A stretch of DNA of 64,000 bases from Thermoplasmata archaeon (GTDB lineage: Archaea > Thermoplasmatota > Thermoplasmata > Lutacidiplasmatales > UBA184): positions 105,561-169,560 of the forward strand of contig JAKAUN010000008.1 in the NCBI GenBank assembly GCA_021817605.1, written 5' to 3'. Made by a program: the position numbers and the translations under genes. The notes below the pieces were generated by a model. That model did not search any database and had not been told where the DNA came from. It was given only the letters and a program-made list of their open reading frames with translations. Positions 8,470-18,076 of this stretch are shown one piece after another (position 1 is the stretch's first letter; each line of letters starts with the position of its first letter).

Positions 8470-10347
8470 ATGGCCCATCGCGTCCGAATAGTCCAGGCCG
8501 GCCCGTCCCCGGCCCATGCCATCCGGCTCTCCGTCTCTGCCCACGCGGTGCGCCTCACCGGCCGTCCGCCCGTTGGGATGGTAACTCAGCCGCACCCAAG
8601 TGCTCGGAGTGCGGTGCGACCAATCCAGCGCAATTCCCGTCGAGCCCTGAGGCGAGCGACTCATGCGCGTCGCTGGCGCGGTCGAGGCCGCCGCGGCCAG
8701 GTCTCGGCCGTCGTCACGATCTTGGGCCTCCTTCTGGTGGTCTCGTTCATAGCGAACTACCTGGGAACAACACTCCCACACCAGATGACGGTCAACGACG
8801 TCAACCACGAGCTGGAGGTCGAGAATCAGCTCGGACACCTAGACGCTCTGATGGAGAGGGCCACCCAACCGGGCCTACGGGGGGTGCCCCTCATTCAGCC
8901 CATATCGCTTGGATCCGATGGAGTTGCGCCCTTCGCGGCTCCGGACGGGGGGGTTATCACGGGAATCCCGAACCAGCCGCACCCTACCGTCAAGCTTGGC
9001 CTCTTCGGAACAAACTACTTCATTCCGGGTCTTGGCCCGACCCCGCCTATCTCGGGTTGCTCGGTGACCTACACCCAGACCCCGACTGGTGTCTCGGTCC
9101 AGTGCACCCACCAGAAAGTGGTCACTTTCAACTATCTGAACAACTCCACAAAGTACTCTTTCAAGTTCTCCGGTGAGGGCAATGCGTCGGTCACCCTCGG
9201 CTACGAGACGAACGGCTCCCTCATCGTGGTTAACACTCCGGGGCGTGGCGGAGGGTTCGAGGATGTCACGCTCATCGGATCGAACAACCGGATGTGGGTG
9301 ACGGGCACAGGCGGCAGCAATCAGAAGATTGTCATCTACGGCAACAACAATCAGCTGCACTTGAACGCCACATCCCAGCAACTGGTCACCGCGAACGTGA
9401 CGGGGAACCGCAACTCTATCTTCGTCAAGAACACACCTGGGACATCGAGCGTTGTCTATGCCGAAGCGATGGGAGAGTACACCAACTTCACCGCGGGACG
9501 TGGAGGGTACTACAACGTTACTTACACCGGGTTCAACTTCATGACGCATCTCTCGCCCTTCTGCCCCTACGACAACGTTGCAAACCGAAACCACGTCACG
9601 CCCATCCCGACCGAATACGCAAAGTACGTAACGGCGAACGTCACCTACAACGACACCGAACTCTCCGGGTTTACGACTCGTGAGAACACTACGACGCATT
9701 GGCACTACGCCTACCTTTACAAGCCGACCACGTGCTATGGCTTTGCTCATTTCACGGCACGAGTGCTCGCGGGCCTGGAGGCCGCGTCGCTCGTGGTCCA
9801 TCTGGAGAACCGCTACGCGCCAGCCGCAGAGGTCGCCATGGATCAGGGTGCCGTGATCTACGCGCAGCCCGGAGGGATTCCGTTCATGGTGGACCCCCCT
9901 CCGCTGACCTACTCGCCAGGGTACGTCGCGATCTGGCTTCCAGCATTCTACAACGGCTTTGGCCCCGAGAGCGGAACAGGGACCACGGCGCTTTCAATCT
10001 CTCAACTGGTCTCCCAGAGCTACACGTTCCCTGGGGGTGGCTGGGTGGTCAATCCCGGGCAGAAACTTGTCTTGACGTACCATACCCCCTACTATGTGGC
10101 TTGGATGAACTTCCTCTGCGGGGCATCGTCCCCCTTTGGGCAGTTCGCAAAGTTGACTCTTGACAATGTGTCCGGGGCCTGGCCCGGGCCCTGGGGATGC
10201 GACCAGGCTACGACACCCTGGAATTTCACCCAGATTTACGAGCCGAGCGGGCCAATGGGAAGCATAACCATCAGCCTGCCGGTTTCGCAAGACACTGTCG
10301 TTAGCATCCGCCTTGGGGTATTCGCCTTCGCGGATGAGCCTTCGTAG
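8470..10347 (+). CDS. Large secreted/surface protein with pilin/archaellin-like N-terminal hydrophobic segment and predicted beta-helix region
   Basis: RRGQVSAVVTILGLLLVVSFIANYLG N-terminal segment, many N-x-S/T sequons, low Lys, beta-rich repeats; TATA (ctatata) ~45 nt upstream. Confidence 0.6.
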   Translation: MAHRVRIVQAGPSPAHAIRLSVSAHAVRLTGRPPVGMVTQPHPSARSAVRPIQRNSRRALRRATHARRWRGRGRRGQVSAVVTILGLLLVVSFIANYLGTTLPHQMTVNDVNHELEVENQLGHLDALMERATQPGLRGVPLIQPISLGSDGVAPFAAPDGGVITGIPNQPHPTVKLGLFGTNYFIPGLGPTPPISGCSVTYTQTPTGVSVQCTHQKVVTFNYLNNSTKYSFKFSGEGNASVTLGYETNGSLIVVNTPGRGGGFEDVTLIGSNNRMWVTGTGGSNQKIVIYGNNNQLHLNATSQQLVTANVTGNRNSIFVKNTPGTSSVVYAEAMGEYTNFTAGRGGYYNVTYTGFNFMTHLSPFCPYDNVANRNHVTPIPTEYAKYVTANVTYNDTELSGFTTRENTTTHWHYAYLYKPTTCYGFAHFTARVLAGLEAASLVVHLENRYAPAAEVAMDQGAVIYAQPGGIPFMVDPPPLTYSPGYVAIWLPAFYNGFGPESGTGTTALSISQLVSQSYTFPGGGWVVNPGQKLVLTYHTPYYVAWMNFLCGASSPFGQFAKLTLDNVSGAWPGPWGCDQATTPWNFTQIYEPSGPMGSITISLPVSQDTVVSIRLGVFAFADEPS

Positions 10348-10357
10348 GAAAAATCGC

Positions 10358-10756
10358 TCAGTCACCCCGGTCACGCCGCCGCCGAGGGGGTGGTCGACTT
10401 GCCGTGGCGGGCCTTCGAATCCACTCCTTCGCAAGCCGCAAGGTCCCCCACGTTCTTCCGGTTCTGAACTGCCGCGAGGCGAGCGAGGCGATCGGTCCGT
10501 TCCACGCGGCCCGTGAGGGCCTCATCTGGAACTGGTCCACCTTGACGATCGCCCGAGGACCTTCGGCACGGACAATCCGCAGGCTCGGGCGGGCTGCGGG
10601 GAAAGAGAATGCAACCGCTTCGCGAAGGGCCCGCTCCCACCAGGCTTGGGTGAGAGAAGGCGGAAGAGGTTCCCCGACCACCTCGACGCCGAGGTAGCGG
10701 GGGCGGGGCTTGGCGGCCCGCTTACCGGATGAGGTCGATGACTTCCTCGGACTCAC
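10358..10756 (-). CDS. RNase P protein component Pop5/Rpp14-like
   Basis: RPRYLGVEVVGE...ALREAVAFSF...RIVRAEGPRAIVKVDQFQMRPSRAAWNGP...GRTWGTLRLAKEWI resembles the archaeal Pop5 fold; overlaps the ftsZ 3' end; GTG start inferred. Confidence 0.55.
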   Translation of the reverse strand: MSPRKSSTSSGKRAAKPRPRYLGVEVVGEPLPPSLTQAWWERALREAVAFSFPAARPSLRIVRAEGPRAIVKVDQFQMRPSRAAWNGPIASLASRQFRTGRTWGTLRLAKEWIRRPATASRPPPRRRRDRGD

Positions 10757-11855
10757 CGGCCGCGTAGCCTCCCTTCTGGCCGAGGAGGCTGGTCGCACGG
10801 ACCCCCGTGATGATGAGGAGGACCTTGATCGTGTTCTCCATCTCGGGGGAGTTCTCGACCGAGCAGCCCCAGATGATGCGGGCGCGCTTGGAGATCTTGC
10901 CGCCGACCAGCGACGCCGCCTTCTCCGCCTCGCTGACGGTCATGGTCGGGCCGCCGATGACGCGCACGAGGGCGCCGGTCGCGTCCTTGAGCTCGACCGA
11001 GCCCAGGAGCGGCGAGGTGAGCGCTTCGGTGACCGCTTCCGTCACCCGGTCGGTCGCGCTCTCGCTCTCGCCGAGCCCGATGAGGGCGACCCCGCCGTCC
11101 TTCATGACGGTCAGGATGTCGGCGTAGTCGAGGTTGACGAGGCCGGGCCGCGTGACGATCTCCGTGATGCCCTTGATCGCGGTCATCAGGACCGCGTCGG
11201 CGAGCTTGAACGCCGAGTCGAGGGGCATGCGCGGAACGAGCTCGAGGAGCTTGTCGTTCTGGATGACGATGGTCGTGTCGCAGACGCGGCGAAGGCGCTC
11301 GAGGCCGTCGCGGGCCTGCTCCATCCGCGCGACCCCTTCTCCGGCGAACGGGAGCGTGACGACGCCCATGGTGAGGGCGCCGGCTTCCTTCGCAAGGCGG
11401 GCCACGAGGTGGGCGGAACCGGTCCCGGTGCCTCCTCCCATCCCTGCCGTGACGAAGACGATGTGCGCGCCGTTGAGGAACTGGCGGAGCTCCTCCTCGT
11501 TCTCGCGCGCCGCCTCCTCCCCGATCTCCGGACGGGCACCGGCGCCGAGGCCCTTGGTGGCCCGGCGGCCGATGAGGATCTTGCGCGGAGCGTGGATCGT
11601 CAGAAGGTGCTTGGCGTCGGTGTTGATGGCGCACATCTCGGCGCCCTGGATGCCCTCCTCGACGCAGCGGTTGATCGTGTTCGAGCCGCCCCCGCCGCAG
11701 CCGATGATCCGGATGTTGACCTTGAGGGTCTCCGCCAGCTTCGCGAGCTCCGCGTCGTCCGCGTTCGCGTAGGCCGGCGCGTCCGGTCTCTTCTCCTCCA
11801 CCAGGGCCTGGTTGTCCTGATGCTTTGCAATGGCTTCCTGAATGATCGACTTCAT
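10722..11855 (-). CDS. ftsZ: Cell division protein FtsZ
   Basis: IRIIGCGGGGSNTINR, NTDAKHLL, FVTAGMGGGTGTGSAHLVARLAKEAG. Confidence 0.97.
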   Translation of the reverse strand: MKSIIQEAIAKHQDNQALVEEKRPDAPAYANADDAELAKLAETLKVNIRIIGCGGGGSNTINRCVEEGIQGAEMCAINTDAKHLLTIHAPRKILIGRRATKGLGAGARPEIGEEAARENEEELRQFLNGAHIVFVTAGMGGGTGTGSAHLVARLAKEAGALTMGVVTLPFAGEGVARMEQARDGLERLRRVCDTTIVIQNDKLLELVPRMPLDSAFKLADAVLMTAIKGITEIVTRPGLVNLDYADILTVMKDGGVALIGLGESESATDRVTEAVTEALTSPLLGSVELKDATGALVRVIGGPTMTVSEAEKAASLVGGKISKRARIIWGCSVENSPEMENTIKVLLIITGVRATSLLGQKGGYAAGESEEVIDLIR

Positions 11856-12018
11856 CGTCGGTTCACGTCCCGTTTGTCAGACGAGCGTCATACGCTCTGA
11901 GGTGAGATTTCGGGAGACGCTACATAAACGTTTGTGTCAACCGGAACCGCTTGCGGGCGTTCTTCGCCGGTGGGAGGTCGGGCGAAGGCCTCTAAGCGGA
12001 GGAGACCTCCCGCCGGCC

Positions 12019-12702
12019 ATGCCGAACCGCCTCGGGCCCATCGACACCCTGCTCCGAGAACGCCACCTGCTCAAGCACCCGTTCTACGTTGCCTGGTCGA
12101 ACGGCGAGCTTCCCCTCGAGACGCTGCGTGCGTATGCCAGCCAGTACTACCGCTTCGAGTCGAACTTTCCCCGCTTCCTCGGGGCGACGTACGCCCACCT
12201 CGATAGCCCCGCGGACCGGCGCGTGCTGCTCGAGAACATGGTCGACGAGGAGGGCCGCACGCCCACGCACCCGGAGCTCTGGCTCGACTTCGCCCGGGGG
12301 ATCGGCGTCGCCCCGGGGGCGGTGCGCGACGCCCCTCCCCTCGGCGGGACCGAGGGGTTGCTCGACTGCTACGAGCGCCTCACCCGATCGGACGCGACCA
12401 AGGGACTCTCGGCGCTCTACGCCTACGAGTCGCTCTTCCCGGAGATCGCCGCCGAGAAGTCGCGGGGGCTGCGGGCGCACTACGGGATCCGCTCGGCGCG
12501 GACCCACGAGTTCTTCCGGGTCCATACTGAGGCGGACGTCGGCCACTCGCGTGCCGAGGCCTCCATCCTCGGAACGCTCCTCGACCGCTCCCCGGCGGCG
12601 CGCAGGGCGGCGCTTTTCGCCTCGCGTCAGGCGATCGGAGCCTGGTGGTCGTTCCTCGGCCAGTTCCCGCTCCCCGGGGCTGCGGCCGGGGCCCGGCGCT
12701 AG
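12019..12702 (+). CDS. CADD/PqqC-like haem-oxygenase-fold protein (candidate p-aminobenzoate synthase)
   Basis: LLKHPFYVAWSNGELPLETLRAYASQYY...MVDEEGRTPTHPELWLDF...ALYAYESLFPEIAAEKSRGLRAHYG...FFRVHTEADVGHSRAE. Confidence 0.8.
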   Translation: MPNRLGPIDTLLRERHLLKHPFYVAWSNGELPLETLRAYASQYYRFESNFPRFLGATYAHLDSPADRRVLLENMVDEEGRTPTHPELWLDFARGIGVAPGAVRDAPPLGGTEGLLDCYERLTRSDATKGLSALYAYESLFPEIAAEKSRGLRAHYGIRSARTHEFFRVHTEADVGHSRAEASILGTLLDRSPAARRAALFASRQAIGAWWSFLGQFPLPGAAAGARR

Positions 12703-12771
12703 CCCGGAGATAGCGCGACGGCCGCTCGCGGGCGGCTCGCGCTTATCTAACGGGAACCGCTCCGCGGCCTC

Positions 12772-15700
12772 GTGGAATCGTACTTCGGCTCTCTCGAGGC
12801 CGAGGTCGACCGAGCGTACCAGACGGCCGAGCACGCCCGGGCGGTCGGCCTCGACCCCGAGGTCGTCCCTGAGATACCTCGGGCGCACGATATGGCCTCC
12901 CGCGTCGAGAAGCTCCTTCTCCATCTCGGCGTGGAGGGGATCTCCGCGGAGATCCGTGAGCTCGCGGCGAAGCTTCCGCGCGAGGAGGTGGCGGTCACCC
13001 TGGCGCGTCGTCTCGCCCAGGACACTTCGCGCGGCGCCTCGATCAAACGTCGTGTGGACGTCGCGCTGCGGGTAGGCCTCGCCATCCTCACCGAGGGGAT
13101 CCTGGTCGCTCCCCTGGAAGGGCTCGCCGAGGTCCACGTTAGGGAGAGCAGCGGCCAGAGCCCGTACATCGAGCTCTACTACGCCGGCCCGATCCGCGCC
13201 GCCGGCGGGACCGCCCAGGCGCTCAGCGTGCTGCTCGCCGACATCGTCCGACGCGACCTCGGCCTGTCCGCGTACCGTGCCGACCCGCAGGAGGTCGGCC
13301 GCTTCCAGGAGGAGATCCCGCTCTACAAGTTCTACCAGCACCTCCAGTACGTTCCGAGCGCCCAGGAGATCGCGCAGGTCGTCTCCCACCTTCCCGTGGC
13401 GATCTCGGGCGAGCCCACCGAGGGCGACGCCGAGGTGAGCGCCTTCCGTAACCTCCCTCGGGTCCGGACCAACGGGCTCCGTGGCGGGGCGTGCCTCGTC
13501 ATCGCCGAAGGGCTCTGCCAGAAGGCGCCCAAGCTGCGGAAGATCGTCGAGAAGCTCCACCTCGATGGCTGGGAGTTCCTGAGCGAGCTCGGCCGGGCGA
13601 AGACCGCCGAGGAGGACACGCGCGTCCCCAAGTATCTCCAGGACGCGGTCGGAGGGCGCCCGGTGCTGGCCCACCCGAGCCTCCCCGGGGGGTTCCGTCT
13701 CGTCTACGGGCGGGCCCGGAGCACCGGCCTCGCCTCGTGCGGCCTCAACCCGGCGACCATGGTCCTCCTCCAGCACTTCGTGGCGGTGGGCACCCAGGTC
13801 AAGCTCGAGTATCCGGGCAAGGCGGCGGCAATCGGCGTCTGCGACACCATCGAAGGGCCGATCGTCGAGCTCGACGACGGCAGCGTGACCGCCGTCCACG
13901 ACCTCGAGAGGGCCGAGCTCCTCCTCTCCCGGGTCCGGCGGATCATCGACCTCGGCGAGCTGTTGGTCGGCTTCGGCGAGTTCCTCGAGAACAATCGGCC
14001 GCTCGTCCCCGGGGCCTACTCACCGTCCTGGCATCACGAGGAGCTCCGCGCGGTAGGAGTCGACCCGGCGTCGGTCGGGGAGACGCTCGCCGACGCACGG
14101 GAGCTCTCGCGGACGAAAGGGGTCCCGCTCGACCCTCGCTGGCTGCTCTTCTGGCACGACCTCTCCCCGAGCGAGATCCGGGCCCTCGGGGAGTTCATCG
14201 AGCGCTCGGGTCGGTGGGTGGACGGCGCGCTCGAGCTGCCCGACGACCCGGCCTGGAAGGAGGCCCTCGTGCGGCTCGGCTTCCTCTTCCGACGGGTCGG
14301 GACGGACCGCCTCCGCGGGGAAGCGGACGCGAGCGCGGGGCTGGTCCTCGGCGTCGGTCTCGAGCCGGAGGGCGGCGGGTTCCTGCGGCGGGTCGCCCTC
14401 GAGCCGGTCGACCCCGACCCGCTCGTCTACGCGAGCCGGCTCGCCGGGGTCGTCCTGCGGGCCCGGGGTCCCTCGCGCGTCGGCGGGCGCGTCGGGAGGC
14501 CCGAGAAGGCGTACCCTCGGTCGATGCAGCCCAACGTACACGCCCTCTTCCCCGTCGGGGAGGCCGGCGGACCGACACGCTCGGTCCCGGAGGCGGCCCG
14601 ACGCGCCGCCGGCGCCGGCGTCCCAACCGAGCTTGGGGTGCGCCTCTGCTCGAGCTGCCAGCGGCCCACGGTGTGGAACCAGTGCACCTGCGGCGCGCAC
14701 ACGGTGCCCACTGGTGAGGTCGGCCGCCACGCCCTGCCGATCGGCACCCTCTGGCAGGATACCGTGGTCCGCCTCGGCCTCACCGAGGCGCCCGTCGTCA
14801 AGGGGGTGAAGGGGCTCACCTCACCCGGCAAGGTCCCCGAGCCGCTGGCGAAGGGAATCCTTCGGGCATCGCACCGGATCTCGGTCTACCAGGACGGGAC
14901 CGCCCGCTTCGACCTCACGAACCTTCCTCTCACCCACTTCCGTCCGAAGGAGATCGGCGTCGACCTCGCGACGCTCGCCCACCTCGGCTACCGGACCGAC
15001 TGGACGGGTGCCGAGCTCACCGACCCCGAGCAACTGGTCGAGCTGTTCCCCCAGGACGTCGTGGTCTCGCGCAGCTGCGGGGAGTATCTCCTGCGTCTCG
15101 CCCGCTTCGTCGACGACGAGCTCGTCCGGTTCTACGGCCTCGAGCCGTTCTACCGGGCACAGAGCGCCCTCGACCTGGTCGGGACACTGGTCGTCGCGCT
15201 CGCTCCCCACACCTCGGGAGGTGTCGCGGGAAGGATCGTGGGCTACACCCAGGCCGAAGCGTGCCTTGCCCATCCGGTCTTCCACGCCGCCAAGCGGCGC
15301 AACTGCGACGGGGACGAGGACTCGGTCACGCTCCTTTTGGACGCGTTGCTCAACTTCTCGAGGGCCTACCTGCCCGAGAGCCGCGGCGCCCTCATGGACA
15401 AGCCGCTCGTGCTCACCACCCGCCTCGCGGCCACGGAGGTCGACAAGGAGGCGCACAACGTCGACATCGCTTCCCGCTACCCCCTCGCGCTCTACCACGC
15501 CGCCCTCGAGCGCAAGAACCCGAAGGAGGTCGAGCCGCTGGTCGACATGGTCTCTAAGCGCCTCGGCACCCCGCGCTCGCTCTCGGACTACGGTTTCACC
15601 CACGACACCCGGCGGGTCGCCGGCGGGCCGGTGCGCTCGGCGTGCCGCGACGGCTGGCCGATGGCCGACCTGGTCGAGCGCTCCTTCGTCCTCGCGACGC

Positions 15701-16116
15701 AGATCCGGGCGGTCGATGTCGCCCAGGCGGTCACCCTCGTCCTCAACGCGCACTTCCTGCCCGACGTGATGGGCAACCTCAAGGGCTACGCGACGCAGCG
15801 GTTCCGCTGCCCGGCCTGCGGGGCGAACTACCGACGCCCGCCGCTGTGCGGACGGTGCGTCGCAAGCCGCCCGGGAGGGGCGAGCTGCGATCACGAGCTC
15901 CAGTCGACGGTCTACGAGGCGAGCGTGCGCAAGTACCTCCCGCTCTCGCGGCGTCTCGCCGAGATGCCGGGGATCACCCCCTACGTCCGCCAGCGCATCG
16001 AGCTCCTCTCCGACGCCCTCGCCACGCTCTTCCCGGCGGCGGCTGCCCAGACGACGCTCGAGACCTACAGCCGCGACTCCGAGGGCTCCTCCGCCGCCCG
16101 GGGCCCGCCGGGCTAG
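12772..16116 (+). CDS. polC: DNA polymerase D large subunit DP2 (no intein)
   Basis: Full-length 1114 aa; YIELYYAGPIRAAGGTAQALSVLLAD, AKRRNCDGDEDSVTLLLDALLNFS, C-terminal Zn clusters CPACGANYRRPPLCGRC. Confidence 0.97.
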   Translation: MESYFGSLEAEVDRAYQTAEHARAVGLDPEVVPEIPRAHDMASRVEKLLLHLGVEGISAEIRELAAKLPREEVAVTLARRLAQDTSRGASIKRRVDVALRVGLAILTEGILVAPLEGLAEVHVRESSGQSPYIELYYAGPIRAAGGTAQALSVLLADIVRRDLGLSAYRADPQEVGRFQEEIPLYKFYQHLQYVPSAQEIAQVVSHLPVAISGEPTEGDAEVSAFRNLPRVRTNGLRGGACLVIAEGLCQKAPKLRKIVEKLHLDGWEFLSELGRAKTAEEDTRVPKYLQDAVGGRPVLAHPSLPGGFRLVYGRARSTGLASCGLNPATMVLLQHFVAVGTQVKLEYPGKAAAIGVCDTIEGPIVELDDGSVTAVHDLERAELLLSRVRRIIDLGELLVGFGEFLENNRPLVPGAYSPSWHHEELRAVGVDPASVGETLADARELSRTKGVPLDPRWLLFWHDLSPSEIRALGEFIERSGRWVDGALELPDDPAWKEALVRLGFLFRRVGTDRLRGEADASAGLVLGVGLEPEGGGFLRRVALEPVDPDPLVYASRLAGVVLRARGPSRVGGRVGRPEKAYPRSMQPNVHALFPVGEAGGPTRSVPEAARRAAGAGVPTELGVRLCSSCQRPTVWNQCTCGAHTVPTGEVGRHALPIGTLWQDTVVRLGLTEAPVVKGVKGLTSPGKVPEPLAKGILRASHRISVYQDGTARFDLTNLPLTHFRPKEIGVDLATLAHLGYRTDWTGAELTDPEQLVELFPQDVVVSRSCGEYLLRLARFVDDELVRFYGLEPFYRAQSALDLVGTLVVALAPHTSGGVAGRIVGYTQAEACLAHPVFHAAKRRNCDGDEDSVTLLLDALLNFSRAYLPESRGALMDKPLVLTTRLAATEVDKEAHNVDIASRYPLALYHAALERKNPKEVEPLVDMVSKRLGTPRSLSDYGFTHDTRRVAGGPVRSACRDGWPMADLVERSFVLATQIRAVDVAQAVTLVLNAHFLPDVMGNLKGYATQRFRCPACGANYRRPPLCGRCVASRPGGASCDHELQSTVYEASVRKYLPLSRRLAEMPGITPYVRQRIELLSDALATLFPAAAAQTTLETYSRDSEGSSAARGPPG

Positions 16117-16170
16117 TCGGCCCTTGGCCGCGGAACCCCCAAATACGCCCGGACCCCTCGCGTCACGGTC

Positions 16171-16271
16171 GGGCTTGTGGGGTAGTCTGGACTATCCTGT
16201 TGGCCTTCGAAGCCAACGACCTGGGTTCGAAATCGCGGCTCTCGGCCGCCACGGAACTCCCAGCAAGCCCG
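16171..16271 (+). tRNA. tRNA-Arg(UCG) with putative 26-nt intron in the T-loop (16232..16257)
   Basis: Acceptor GGGCTTG/CAAGCCC; anticodon arm TTGGC-CTTCGAA-GCCAA; T-stem CTGGG/CCCAG separated by TTCGAA[intron]T; mature length 75 nt; TATA-like aaatac ~30 nt upstream. Confidence 0.82.
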
Positions 16272-16302
16272 TCCCCCGCCGGCAGCGGCCCGGCGACGAC
16301 GT

Positions 16303-16602
16303 TCAGCGGAAGTAGGCGGGAGACTGCGTCGGCTCGGCCCGGTGCTCGACCTCGGGCTTGGCGGCCTCGACGATGTCGATGGCCAGGAGCGCCGATAGCG
16401 GCACGAGACGGATCCGTCCCTTCGGCTCGTTGCCCGTGCCGTCCAACTCGACGGCAAGGACGTTGTCGCCGCCGATGGAGACCAGCCCGCGGAAGATGCC
16501 GGCCGATACGATCGCCTCCTCTTCCGGGCCGGCGGAGCGGACGCGGACCACCGAGCCCGGCACGAGCGCGATCGCCGGGCGCCTCGCCTCGGCTCCGCTC
16601 AC
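16303..16602 (-). CDS. Small conserved protein of unknown function
   Basis: MSGAEARRPAIALVPGSVVRVRSAGPEEEAIVSAGIFRGLVSIGGDNVLAVELDG...; overlaps the end of the upstream HTH gene (GTGA). Confidence 0.55.
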   Translation of the reverse strand: MSGAEARRPAIALVPGSVVRVRSAGPEEEAIVSAGIFRGLVSIGGDNVLAVELDGTGNEPKGRIRLVPLSALLAIDIVEAAKPEVEHRAEPTQSPAYFR

Positions 16603-17120
16603 CGGGCGCCTCGCTCGCGTGCGCCGACGCGCGGGGCCGGAACGAGCTTGGTCGGCGGCGGGGCGGCTCCCTGCTTGTCGAGCAGCTCCTGCAGATGGTT
16701 CACGGTCTCCCGGTACCTCCGCAGGGCGTTCTGCGCGTTTGCCTCGGTGAAATCCCATGCACGCGCGAGGTTGCCGTAGCGCAGCCGGTAGCCCTTGCGG
16801 CCACGCCCGTCGGAAGCTCCTCCGACCTCTTCGAGGAGGTCGAGGGCTTTGAGCTTGTTGATGTGCCGGTAGATGGTCGGTTTGGAGGTCTTGAGGACCG
16901 CCGAGAGCTCCTCGGCATACCAGGCCCGGCTCGGGTCCCTGAGGAGGCACTCGCGTACGAGACGGAGCGCGAGGCTCTGGGCGACCGGCCCCTCGGAGCC
17001 GCGGCCGTCCGCCCCCTCGGGGAGATAGCCGACCATCCGAAGGAACTCACGTAGCACCTCCTCCACGTCCGCGATCGGCGTGAGCGGCGTGCTGTAGCGC
17101 AACGCGAGCTCGAACGGCAT
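16599..17120 (-). CDS. Winged-helix (ArsR-like) transcriptional regulator
   Basis: WYAEELSAVLKTSKPTIYRHINKLKALDLLEEV. Confidence 0.7.
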   Translation of the reverse strand: MPFELALRYSTPLTPIADVEEVLREFLRMVGYLPEGADGRGSEGPVAQSLALRLVRECLLRDPSRAWYAEELSAVLKTSKPTIYRHINKLKALDLLEEVGGASDGRGRKGYRLRYGNLARAWDFTEANAQNALRRYRETVNHLQELLDKQGAAPPPTKLVPAPRVGARERGAR

Positions 17121-17224
17121 GCAGGAGTCCCCCCAAAGCGTCCTCGGATAAAGAAAGGAGCCCTTTTCCCGGCGGGCCATCGGCGGCGCCGGACGGATAA
17201 ACCTCCGGACGGTCGGCAGGGCGT

Positions 17225-18076
17225 ATGGCCGCCTTCGAGCTCGTCCGTCCCTCCACGGTCGAGGAGGCTCTCGCTCACGTGAAGGCCGAGGAGGGAGCGG
17301 GCGTGGTGGTTCTCGCCGGCGGTACCGACCTCCTCCTCGACCTGGACTCCGGACGGTCCACGCCGAAGAAGGTCGTCTCTCTCCGACGGCTGCCGTGGCG
17401 CTCTCTCGCCTGGGAGGGCGCAGGGCTGAGGGTCGGCAGCACCCTTCCCCTGCGCACCCTCGAGCTCGACCCCGGGGTGAGCGCGCGCTTTCCGGCCCTC
17501 GGCGAGGCGATCCGGGCCGTCGGGGGCCCGAGCCTCCGTCGCCAGGCGACCCTCGGCGGTAATGTCGGGCGGGCCGCCCCCGCCTCCGACCTGTTGCCGG
17601 TCCTCCTCGCTCTGGACGCGGAGGTCGAGCTCGTCGGCGAGGGAGGAGCGCGTTCGGTGCCGATCGACGGCTTTCTGCGCGCTTCGCGCCGTACCGCGAT
17701 CGCGCCGGGCGAGCTCATCCGCTCGGTCCTGTTCCCCGAGCCGCGGCCGTCGGCCTACCTCTGGCAGCGCGTGCGGCCCGCCAACGACATCTCGCAGGTC
17801 GCCGTCGCCGCCGCCTATTCCCCGTCACGGGGCGCCTGGCACGTTGCGCTCGGCGGCGTTCCCCCCCGTCCGTCCCTCGTACCCGCCTCCGCCCAGGCGC
17901 TGGTTACCGAACGGCCGGCTCCGGAGTCGATCGAGCACGCGGCTCGCGCTCTCGCCGCCTGGCCCGGCCTGGTGAGCGACCGTCGGGCGACCGAGGAGTA
18001 CCGACGCGAGCTGGTCGGGGTTCTGCTCCGCCGCGCGGTCCTCCGGGCGTCCGAGGCTACCCGGGGTGCGCCATGA
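17225..18076 (+). CDS. Molybdenum hydroxylase FAD-binding (medium) subunit, CoxM-like
   Basis: FELVRPSTVEEALAHV...VVLAGGTDLLLDL...TLGGNVGRAAPASDLLPVLLAL. Confidence 0.93.
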   Translation: MAAFELVRPSTVEEALAHVKAEEGAGVVVLAGGTDLLLDLDSGRSTPKKVVSLRRLPWRSLAWEGAGLRVGSTLPLRTLELDPGVSARFPALGEAIRAVGGPSLRRQATLGGNVGRAAPASDLLPVLLALDAEVELVGEGGARSVPIDGFLRASRRTAIAPGELIRSVLFPEPRPSAYLWQRVRPANDISQVAVAAAYSPSRGAWHVALGGVPPRPSLVPASAQALVTERPAPESIEHAARALAAWPGLVSDRRATEEYRRELVGVLLRRAVLRASEATRGAP

